A stretch of 64,000 nucleotides of DNA, taken from positions 1-64,000 of the forward strand of contig CBDESS010000003.1 of NCBI GenBank assembly GCA_965242605.1, written 5' to 3'. The stretch is from JAAXHF01 sp965242605 (GTDB taxonomy: Bacteria; Desulfobacterota; Binatia; Bin18). Under the pieces are notes generated by a model. The model was not told the DNA's origin and did not search any database. It saw only the letters and a program-made list of their open reading frames with translations. The translations under genes were made by a program, and so were the position numbers. Positions 9,307 to 16,623 of the stretch are shown piece by piece; within the stretch, counting starts at the first letter, position 1; every line of letters begins with the position of its first letter.

Positions 9307-11753
9307 GCGGTATCCCGGCGTCCCTCCCGAAGTGGGGCCAGGGAGCAGGCGATGTCGCGCTTGCCCGCGGCACGCTCCTGGCCCTGGCGGTCTTGGCCGT
9401 CGTGGGCGTGGCCGTCCTTGACGACTACGGCGTAGGGGGGGACGAGCCAACCCAGCGCGGGATCGGCCATGCGACGGTCAACTACCTGCTGGGGGACGCC
9501 TCGGCCCTGCCGCCCCTCGGCGATCCCGTTAACCGGTTCTACGGCGTCGTCTTCGAGGTGCCGCTGGTGCTCGTTGAGCGGCTGCTGGACCTCACCGACA
9601 GTCGGGTGGTCTTCCTGAGCCGCCATCTGCTGACCCACCTCTTCTTTCTGGCCGGCGGCTACTGCTGTGCCCGGCTGGTGTACCACCTCTTCCACAGCCG
9701 CTGGCTGGCCCTGGTCGCCCTGCTGCTGTTCGTGCTCCATCCCCGGCTCTACGCCCACTCCTTTGTCAACACCAAGGACATCCCCTTCCTGGTGCTGTTC
9801 CTGGGTGCCCTGTTCCTGATTCACCGGGCGTGGCGGCGGGAGAGTCTTAGGGCATTCGCACTGTGCGGGGTGGGGGTGGGGGTAGCGACCAACCTGCGTA
9901 TCATGGGCGTGTCGCTGTTCGTTGTGGTGGTGGTCCTGCGGGCGGGCGACCTGGTGGGGGCGGCGGGGCGGGCGGCGCGCTGGCACATTCTGAGCACGGG
10001 GGCGGTGTTCGTGGTGGCCAGCGTATTGACGCTGTACGCGGTCTCGCCCTATCTGTGGGGCGACCCCGTGGCGTTGGGCGAGGCCGTGGCAGTCTTCTCC
10101 CGGCATCCGACTCACATTGTGACCCTCTTCCAGGGCGAGGGGGTAGGCTGGCCGCATATTCCCGCGCACTACATTCCAACCTGGATCGCCATTACTACCC
10201 CGCCGGGGGTGCTGTTGCTGGGTCTGGTGGGGGCAGTGTCCGTGATGCATCGTGGCCTGCGCTCTCCCGGTGCCGTGCCGGGCGACCCCGTCGCCCGCTT
10301 CGGGCTGCTGCTCGTCGCCTGTCTGGTCTTCCCGGTCGTCGCCATCATCGTTGCCAATGCCAACCTGCACAACGACTGGCGTCACGTCTACTTTCTGTCC
10401 GCCCCGGTGTGTCTGCTGGCAGTGTTCGGGCTGCGCTGGCTGGCGGCGGTCTGCCCCCGGCCGGGGCTGCGGCCGGGCGTCTACGCGCTGGCCGCAGTGA
10501 GCTTGGCCGGGGTGGTCGTCGAGATGATTTCCATTCATCCTTCTCAGCATGTTTATTTCAACGCCCTGGTGGACCGGACCACGCCCGACTCCCTGAGGAC
10601 CCGGTACGAGATGGACCGCTGGGGAACCGCATACCGGGAGGGGTTGGAACATCTCCTCCACCGCTATCCCACACTACTGGTCTCGCTGGAGACGGCTGTA
10701 AGGCCTAGCGGCTACCACATACGCCACAACCGGTCCATTCTGCCCGAAGCCGCGCGCCGCCGCCTTGTTCTCGCCGAGGGCGGGGCACCACCGGGGGACT
10801 TTCAGGTGATTGATTACCCACAATACCTGCGGCGCGAATTCGGCGGCCCCTTCTTCGCGCCCCGCCTCTATACCCGCCGGATTTACCACAACCCCATCCT
10901 GACGGGGATGGCCCTCAACCTGGCCCAGGTGGACGCGGCCACCACGGCCGCCTATCGGGCCGTAGTCCGGGCCGTGACGGGCGGGCCGCCGGTCGGGCGG
11001 GCGGACTTTGGCCTGTATCTGGAGAGCCGGACTTTGATGGGGGTGAAGACGTCCTGCGGCCCAGCGGACCTGCACAGGGGGCGGCCCTTCGTGGTGCGGG
11101 TCTTCCCGGTGGATGTGGCCGCTCTGTCCCAGCGGCGTCGGCAGTGGGGCTTTGAGGAGTTGCGTTTCGCCCTTATGCGGTACGGCGTGCGGGTGGACGG
11201 GCGGTGTCTGCTCCGGCTGCCCTTGCCAGGCTATCCGCTCCGGGCCATTGAAGTCAGCCAGGTATCACCTTCCGGGGGGACCGAGTTGTGGCGGGTGGTC
11301 ATCCCTGTGTCGCCGCCCGGGGGCCTCGCGACCGACGCCGTGCGCACGGCCTACCGGGCGACGGTGGCGGGTCCCCCCGTGGCCCGGTCGCATTTCGCTG
11401 TGTACCTCGCCGGGACCACGCTGAGCTACCTGCGGGCCCCGTGTCGCCGGACGGACACGGCCCCCGGCTTCTTTCTGCACGTCAGGCCGCGGGACCCGGC
11501 CGTGCTCGTGGGGGTCCGCCAATCCGAGGGCTTTCGGGTGCTTGATTTCACGTTCTGGCGGCACCCCGGTCACGCCCCGCAGGTGCAGCAGGCGGCGTAC
11601 TTCGCTGGCAGGTGTCTGGGGTCCATTCGGCTGCCAGCCTACCCTATCGCTGAGTTGCGGACGGGGCAGGGCCGGGGGGCCGAGCGGGTCTGGGAGGTAG
11701 CGGTCCGGGTGGAGGCCCGGGCCGCCTCAGCGGGCCCGGAGGCGGTCGAGTGA
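9303..11753 (+). CDS. U4: array GT-C glycosyltransferase, intact, 816 aa
   Basis: The GTG at 9303 overlaps the U3 stop; the frame is open further upstream to 8994 but that part is a shadow of U3. The loop reads LDDYGVGGDEPTQRG, followed by a SALPPLGDPV segment shared almost exactly with U13. In the second loop the otherwise conserved VRWP is VGWP, the loss of an invariant Arg that may matter for activity. This is the first unit with the 'B' tail (WGFEELRFAL in domain 1, FWRHPGHAPQVQQ in domain 2), which then runs through U5-U10 and U12. The N-terminus is the GQGAGDVALARG type, also found in U5, U7, U12 and U13. Function inferred from the GT-C fold only. Confidence 0.9.
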   Translation: MSGIPASLPKWGQGAGDVALARGTLLALAVLAVVGVAVLDDYGVGGDEPTQRGIGHATVNYLLGDASALPPLGDPVNRFYGVVFEVPLVLVERLLDLTDSRVVFLSRHLLTHLFFLAGGYCCARLVYHLFHSRWLALVALLLFVLHPRLYAHSFVNTKDIPFLVLFLGALFLIHRAWRRESLRAFALCGVGVGVATNLRIMGVSLFVVVVVLRAGDLVGAAGRAARWHILSTGAVFVVASVLTLYAVSPYLWGDPVALGEAVAVFSRHPTHIVTLFQGEGVGWPHIPAHYIPTWIAITTPPGVLLLGLVGAVSVMHRGLRSPGAVPGDPVARFGLLLVACLVFPVVAIIVANANLHNDWRHVYFLSAPVCLLAVFGLRWLAAVCPRPGLRPGVYALAAVSLAGVVVEMISIHPSQHVYFNALVDRTTPDSLRTRYEMDRWGTAYREGLEHLLHRYPTLLVSLETAVRPSGYHIRHNRSILPEAARRRLVLAEGGAPPGDFQVIDYPQYLRREFGGPFFAPRLYTRRIYHNPILTGMALNLAQVDAATTAAYRAVVRAVTGGPPVGRADFGLYLESRTLMGVKTSCGPADLHRGRPFVVRVFPVDVAALSQRRRQWGFEELRFALMRYGVRVDGRCLLRLPLPGYPLRAIEVSQVSPSGGTELWRVVIPVSPPGGLATDAVRTAYRATVAGPPVARSHFAVYLAGTTLSYLRAPCRRTDTAPGFFLHVRPRDPAVLVGVRQSEGFRVLDFTFWRHPGHAPQVQQAAYFAGRCLGSIRLPAYPIAELRTGQGRGAERVWEVAVRVEARAASAGPEAVE

Positions 11754-14191
11754 GCGGTATCCCGGCGTCCCTCCCGAAGCGGGGCCAGGGAGCAGGCGAT
11801 GTCGCGCTTGCCCGCGGCACGCTCCTGGCCCTGGCGGTCTTGGCCGGCGTGGGCGTGGCCGTCCTTGACGACTACGGCGTAGGGAGGGACGAGCAAGCCC
11901 AGCATTATATCGGCCATGCGGCGGTCGACTACATCCTGGGGGACGGCGAGGGCCTGCTGTCCCTCCATCCTCCCCATAACCGGTTCTATGGTGTCGTCTT
12001 CACGGCACCGCTGGTGCTCGTTGAGCGGCTGCTGGGTCTCACCGACAGCCGGGCCATCTACCTGAGCCGCCATCTGCTGACCCACCTCTTCTTTCTGGCC
12101 GGCGGCTACTGCTGTGCCCGGCTGGTGTACCACCTCTTCCACAGCCGCTGGCTGGCCCTGGTCGCCCTGCTGCTGTTCGTGCTCCAGCCCCGGCTCTACG
12201 CCCACTCCTTCGTCAACACCAAGGACATCCCCTTCCTGGTGCTGTTCCTGGTCGCCCTGTTCCTGATTCACCGGGCGTGGCGGCGGGAGAGTCTTGGGGC
12301 GTTCGCACTGTGCGGGGTCGGGGTAGGGGTAGCGACCAACCTGCGTATCATGGGCGTGCTGCTGTTCGTTGTGGTGGTGGTCCTGCGGGCGGGCGACCTG
12401 TTCCGGGCACATAGCCGGACGGCGCGCGCGCATGTTCTGAGCGCTGGGGCGGTGTTCGTGGTGGCCAGTGTATTGACGCTGTACGCGGTCTCGCCCTATC
12501 TATGGGGTGACCCCCTGGCGTTGGGCGAGGCCGTGGGAGTGCTCTCCCAACACCCGTACAGAGGTCTGACCCTTTTCCAGGGCGAGTGGGTACGCTGGCC
12601 GGATATTCCCGCACACTACATTCCGACCTGGATCGCCATTACCACCCCGCCGGGGGTGCTGCTGCTGGGTCTGGTGGGCGCAGTGTCCGTGATGCATCGT
12701 GGCCTGCGCTCTCCCGGTGCCGTGCCGGGCGACCCCGTCGCCCGCTTCGGCCTGCTGCTCGTCGCCTGTCTGGTGCTCCCGGTCGTCGCCATCATCGTTG
12801 TCAATGCCAATCTCTACAACGGCTGGCGTCATGTCTACTTTCTGTCCGCCCCGGTGTGTCTGCTGGCAGTGTTCGGGCTGCGCTGGCTGGCGGTGGTCTG
12901 CCCCCGGCCGAGGCTGCGGCCCGGCGTCTACGCGCTGGCCGCAGCGGGTCTGGCCGGGGTGGTCGTCGCAACGGTTTCCATTCATCCCTACCAGATCGTC
13001 TATTTCAACGCCCTGGTGGACCGGCGCACGCCCGACTCCCTGGGGACCCAGTACGATATGGCCCTCTGGGGAACCATATACCGGGAGGGGTTGGAACATG
13101 TCCTCCATCACTATCCTACCTCATCAAGCTCGGTGGAGATAAGCGGTCTGGGCCATATACGCTACAACCGGCTCATTCTTCCCAAAGCCGCGCGCCGCCG
13201 CCTTGTTCTCGCCGAGGGCGGGGCACCACCGGGGGACTTTCAGGTGATTGATTACTCGCAATACCTGCGACACGAATTCGGCGGCCCCCTCTTCGCGCCC
13301 CGCCTCTATACCCGCCAGATGTACCACAACCCCATCCTGACGGTGACGACCCTCAACCTGGCCCGGGTGGACGCGGCCACCACGGCCGCCTATCGGGCCG
13401 TAGCCCGGGCCGTGCCGGCCGGGCCGCCGGTCGGGCCGGCGGACTTTGGCCTGTATCTGGAGAGCCCGACTTTGATGTGGGTGAAGACATCCTGCGGCCC
13501 GGCGGATATACACAGGGGGTGGCCCTTCGTGGTGCGGGTCTTCCCGGTGGATGTGGCCGCTCTGTCCCAGCGGCGTCGGCAGTGGGGCTTTGAGGAGTTG
13601 CGTTTCGCCCTTATGCGGTACGGCGTGCGGGTGGACGGGCGGTGTCTGCTCCGGCTGCCCTTGCCAGGCTATCCGCTCCGGGCCGTTGAAGTCAGCCAGG
13701 TGTCACCTTCCGGGGGGACCGAGTTGTGGCGGGTGGTCATCCCTGTGTCGCCGTCGGGGGCCCCGGCGACCGACGCCGTGCGCACGGCCTACCGGGCGAC
13801 GGTGGCGGGTCCCCCCGTGGCCCGGTCGCACTTCGCCGTGTACCTCGCCGGGACCACGCTGAGCTACCTGCGGGCCCCGTGTCGCCGGACGGACACGGAA
13901 CCCGGCTTCTTTCTGCATGTCAGGCCGCGGGACCCGGCCGTGCTGGCGGGGGTCCGCCAATCCGAGGGCTTTCGGGTGCTTGATTTCACGTTCTGGCGGC
14001 ACCCCGGTCACGCCCCGCAGGTGCAGCAGGCGGCGTTGTTCGCTGGCAGGTGTCTGGGGTCCATTCGGCTGCCAGCCTACCGCATCGCTGAGTTGCGGAC
14101 GGGGCAGGGCCGGGGGGCCGAGCGGGTCTGGGAGGTGGCGGTCCGGGTGGAGGCCCGGGCAGACGAAGCGGGCAGGGAGGCGGTCGAGTGA
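11750..14191 (+). CDS. U5: array GT-C glycosyltransferase, intact, 813 aa
   Basis: The unit starts in the U4 stop. The first outer loop (DEQAQHYIGHAAVDY, then LLSLHPPHNRF) is nearly identical to that of U7 and close to U15. The second loop (HPYRGLTLFQGEW) matches U2 instead. The linker after membrane segment 11 (YDMALWGTIYREG, SSSSVEISGL) matches U7 and U9. The tail is type B. Together with U6 it forms the first of three two-gene blocks (U5+U6, U7+U8, U9+U10). The final codons read REAVE, with GGGAGG at 14175-14180 serving as a likely ribosome binding site for U6. Confidence 0.9.
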   Translation: MSGIPASLPKRGQGAGDVALARGTLLALAVLAGVGVAVLDDYGVGRDEQAQHYIGHAAVDYILGDGEGLLSLHPPHNRFYGVVFTAPLVLVERLLGLTDSRAIYLSRHLLTHLFFLAGGYCCARLVYHLFHSRWLALVALLLFVLQPRLYAHSFVNTKDIPFLVLFLVALFLIHRAWRRESLGAFALCGVGVGVATNLRIMGVLLFVVVVVLRAGDLFRAHSRTARAHVLSAGAVFVVASVLTLYAVSPYLWGDPLALGEAVGVLSQHPYRGLTLFQGEWVRWPDIPAHYIPTWIAITTPPGVLLLGLVGAVSVMHRGLRSPGAVPGDPVARFGLLLVACLVLPVVAIIVVNANLYNGWRHVYFLSAPVCLLAVFGLRWLAVVCPRPRLRPGVYALAAAGLAGVVVATVSIHPYQIVYFNALVDRRTPDSLGTQYDMALWGTIYREGLEHVLHHYPTSSSSVEISGLGHIRYNRLILPKAARRRLVLAEGGAPPGDFQVIDYSQYLRHEFGGPLFAPRLYTRQMYHNPILTVTTLNLARVDAATTAAYRAVARAVPAGPPVGPADFGLYLESPTLMWVKTSCGPADIHRGWPFVVRVFPVDVAALSQRRRQWGFEELRFALMRYGVRVDGRCLLRLPLPGYPLRAVEVSQVSPSGGTELWRVVIPVSPSGAPATDAVRTAYRATVAGPPVARSHFAVYLAGTTLSYLRAPCRRTDTEPGFFLHVRPRDPAVLAGVRQSEGFRVLDFTFWRHPGHAPQVQQAALFAGRCLGSIRLPAYRIAELRTGQGRGAERVWEVAVRVEARADEAGREAVE
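14175..14191 (+). promoter_or_regulatory. Coupled junction: internal ribosome binding site plus GTGA overlap (example U5/U6)
   Basis: GGGAGG at 14175-14180 lies inside the last codons of U5, seven bases ahead of the GTG start of U6, and that GTG shares TG with the U5 stop TGA. The same arrangement (GGAGG or GGGGG, then CGGTCGA or AGGCCGA, then GTGA) is present at all 20 unit junctions; only the U1/U2 junction is altered (GGTCAAGTGA, out of phase). It is absent after U20. The arrangement implies that ribosomes finishing one unit re-initiate on the next, and no promoter is needed between units. Confidence 0.8.
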
Positions 14192-16623
14192 GCGGTATCC
14201 CGGCGTCCTTCCCGAAGTGGGGCCAGAGGGCAGTCGCTGGTGTGTTTACCCGTGGCACGCTCCTGGCCCTGGCGGTCTTGGCCGTCGTGGGCATGGTCGT
14301 CCTTGACGACTACGGCGTAGGGGTGGACGAAGTGCCCCAGCGCATTATCGGCCATGCGACGGTCGACTACATGCTGGGAGACGCCGAGGTCCTGCTGCCC
14401 TCCCGTCTTCCCTTCTACCGGTTCTACGGCGTCGTCTTCGAGGTGCCGCTGGTGTTCGTTGAGCGGCTGTTGGGTCTCACCGACAGCCGGGCTATCTACC
14501 TGAGCCGCCATCTGCTGACCCACCTCTTCTTTCTGGCCGGCGGCTACTGCTGTGCCCGGCTGGTGTACCACCTCTTCCACAGCCGCTGGCTGGCTCTGGT
14601 CGCCCTGCTGCTGTTCGTGCTCCAGCCCCGGCTCTACGCCCACTCCTTCGTCAACACCAAGGACATCCCCTTCCTGGTGCTGTTCCTGGGTGCCCTGTTC
14701 CTGATTCACCGGGCGTGGCGGCGGGAGAGCCTTGGGGCGTTCGCACTGTGCGGGGTCGGGGTGGGGGTAGCGACCAACCAGCGCATCATGGGCGTGCTGC
14801 TGTTCGTGGTGGTGGTGGTCCTGCGGGCGGGCGACCTGGTGGGGGCGGCGGGGCGGGCGGCACGCTGGCACGTTCTGAGCACTGGTGGGGTGTTCGTGGT
14901 GGCCAGCGTATTGACGCTGTACGCGGTCTCGCCCTACCTGTGGGGTGACCCCTTGGCGTTGGGCGAGGCCGTGGCAGTCTTCTCCCGGCATCCGGCTCAC
15001 GTTGTGACCCTCTTCCAGGGCGAACCGGTACGCTGGCCGGATATTCCCGCACACTACCTTCCGACCTGGATCGCCATCACCACCCCGCCGGGCGTGCTGT
15101 TGCTGGGTCTGGTGGGGGCAGTGTCCGTGATGCATCGCGGTCTGCGCTCCCCCGGTGCCGTGCCGGGCGACCCCGTCGCCCGCTTCGGGCTGCTGCTCGT
15201 CGCCTGTCTGGTGCTCCCGGTCGTCGCCGTCATCGTCGTCAACGCCAACCTCTACAACGACTGGCGTCAGGTCTACTTTCTGTACGCCCCGCTGTGTCTG
15301 CTGGCAGTGTTCGGGCTGCGCTGGCTGGCAGCGGTCTGCCCCCGGCCGGGGCTGCGGCCAGGCGTCTATGGGCTGGCCGCAGCGGGTCTGGCCGGGGTGG
15401 TTGTCGAACTGCTGGCCCTCCATCCCCACCAGTTCGTCTATTTCAACGCCCTGGTAGACCGGCACACGCCCGACTACCTGCGGACCCAGTACAGCATGAA
15501 CTACTGGGAAACCGCGCACCGGGGCGGATTGGACTATCTCCTCCATCGCTATCCTACCTCATCGCTCTCGCTGGAGATGAATGGTCTAGGGGCCCAAAAC
15601 CGGCTCATTCTTCCCGAGGCGGTACGCCGCCGCCTCGTCTTCGACAAGGGCGGGTCATCACCGGGGGACTTTCAGGTGATCGATCACTACGTAGACTTGC
15701 GGCGCGGCCTTGATGGCCCCCTCTTCGCGCCCCGCCTCTATACCCGCCGGATTTACCACAACCCCATCCTGACGGTGACGGCCCTCAACCTGGCCCGGGT
15801 GGACGCGGCCACCACGGCCGCCTATCGGGCCGTAGCCCGGGCCGTGCCGGCCGGGCCGCCGGTCGGGCCGGCGGACTTTGGCCTGTATCTGGAGAGCCGG
15901 ACTTTGATGTGGGTGAAGACGTCCTGCGGCCCAGCGGACATACACAGGGGGTGGCCCTTCCTGGTGCGGGTCTTCCCGGTGGATGTGGCCGCTCTGTCCC
16001 AGCGGCGTCGGCAGTGGGGCTTTGAGGAGTTGCGTTTCGCCCTTATGCGGTACGGCGTGCGGGTGGACGGGCGGTGTCTGCTCCGGCTGCCCTTGCCAGG
16101 CTATCCGCTCCGGGCCGTTGAAGTCAGCCAGGTGTCACCTTCCGGGGGGGCCGAGTTGTGGCGGGTGGTCATCCCTGTGTCGCCGTCGGGGGCCCCCGCG
16201 ACCGACGCCGTGCGCACGGCCTACCGGGCGACGGTGGCGGGTCCCCCCGTAGCCCGGTCGCATTTCGCTGTGTACCTCGCCGGGACCACGCTGAGCTACC
16301 TGCGGGCCCCGTGTCGCCGGACGGACACGGAACCCGGCTTCTTTCTGCACGTCAGGCCGCGGGACCCGGCCGTGCTCGCGGGGGTCCGCCAATCCGAGGG
16401 CTTTCGGGTGCTTGATTTCACGTTCTGGCGGCACCCCGGTCACGCCCCGCAGGTGCAGCAGGCGGCGTACTTTGCTGGCAGGTGTCTGGGGTCCATTCGG
16501 CTGCCAGCCTACCCCATCGCTGAGTTGCGGACGGGGCAGGGCCGGGGGGCCGAGCGGGTCTGGGAGGTAGCGGTCCGGGTGGAGGCCCGGGCCGCCTCAG
16601 CGGGCCCGGAGGCGGTCGAGTGA
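14188..16623 (+). CDS. U6: array GT-C glycosyltransferase, intact, 811 aa (reference unit)
   Basis: Used here as the reference for residue numbers. Membrane segments lie near residues 24-40, 107-128, 136-151, 160-175, 183-197, 200-213, 229-250, 293-316, 333-353, 363-384 and 393-411. The first outer loop carries D40-D41-Y42 and D47-E48, the probable metal/donor acidic residues of GT-C enzymes. NTKDIPF at 156-162 resembles the conserved KDxPF segment of GT39 proteins, and HPHQ..VYFN spans 412-420. The tail after about residue 440 is soluble and probably periplasmic, with domain copy 1 at 545-652 (C580, C630) and copy 2 at 678-784 (C709, C766). The linker GLGAQNRLILPEAVRRR is shared with U8, U10 and U17. 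Donor and acceptor are unknown; ArnT-like or polymer-modifying roles are both possible. Confidence 0.92.
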   Translation: MSGIPASFPKWGQRAVAGVFTRGTLLALAVLAVVGMVVLDDYGVGVDEVPQRIIGHATVDYMLGDAEVLLPSRLPFYRFYGVVFEVPLVFVERLLGLTDSRAIYLSRHLLTHLFFLAGGYCCARLVYHLFHSRWLALVALLLFVLQPRLYAHSFVNTKDIPFLVLFLGALFLIHRAWRRESLGAFALCGVGVGVATNQRIMGVLLFVVVVVLRAGDLVGAAGRAARWHVLSTGGVFVVASVLTLYAVSPYLWGDPLALGEAVAVFSRHPAHVVTLFQGEPVRWPDIPAHYLPTWIAITTPPGVLLLGLVGAVSVMHRGLRSPGAVPGDPVARFGLLLVACLVLPVVAVIVVNANLYNDWRQVYFLYAPLCLLAVFGLRWLAAVCPRPGLRPGVYGLAAAGLAGVVVELLALHPHQFVYFNALVDRHTPDYLRTQYSMNYWETAHRGGLDYLLHRYPTSSLSLEMNGLGAQNRLILPEAVRRRLVFDKGGSSPGDFQVIDHYVDLRRGLDGPLFAPRLYTRRIYHNPILTVTALNLARVDAATTAAYRAVARAVPAGPPVGPADFGLYLESRTLMWVKTSCGPADIHRGWPFLVRVFPVDVAALSQRRRQWGFEELRFALMRYGVRVDGRCLLRLPLPGYPLRAVEVSQVSPSGGAELWRVVIPVSPSGAPATDAVRTAYRATVAGPPVARSHFAVYLAGTTLSYLRAPCRRTDTEPGFFLHVRPRDPAVLAGVRQSEGFRVLDFTFWRHPGHAPQVQQAAYFAGRCLGSIRLPAYPIAELRTGQGRGAERVWEVAVRVEARAASAGPEAVE
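15820..16143 (+). other. Tail domain, copy 1, in reference unit U6
   Basis: Residues 545-652 of U6. The pattern is AAYRA..., F.LYLE..TL.WVK..C, FF/PF.VRVFPVD, a WGFE..F turn, RYGV.VDGRC, RLPLPGYP, then I/VEVSQ. The two cysteines are 50 residues apart in a region predicted to face the periplasm, so a disulfide is plausible. I do not recognise a named family. A second copy follows directly in the same protein, and a single copy ends the GT39 protein at 53276-55300. Confidence 0.8.
16219..16539 (+). other. Tail domain, copy 2, in reference unit U6
   Basis: Residues 678-784 of U6. It follows the same order of landmarks as copy 1: AYRA, RSHFAVYLAG, TLSYLRAPC, FFLHVRPRDP, GFRVLDFTF, AGRCLGSIRLPAYPI, then LRTGQ. 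The cysteines at 709 and 766 are 57 residues apart. The shared landmarks show an ancient internal duplication, since copy 1 and copy 2 differ far more from each other than either does between array units. Confidence 0.8.

Noticed and set aside
14077..15546. Long antisense frames of about 480-565 codons recurring in most units (e.g. here, 9192-10661, 16509-17981, 21391-22866, 32986-34626, 42715-44412)
   Set aside because: They recur because the sense genes recur. Their products are rich in Gln, His, Arg, Gly and Pro with no recognisable domain, run across unit junctions, and are explained by the low stop density of GC-rich codons read in reverse.
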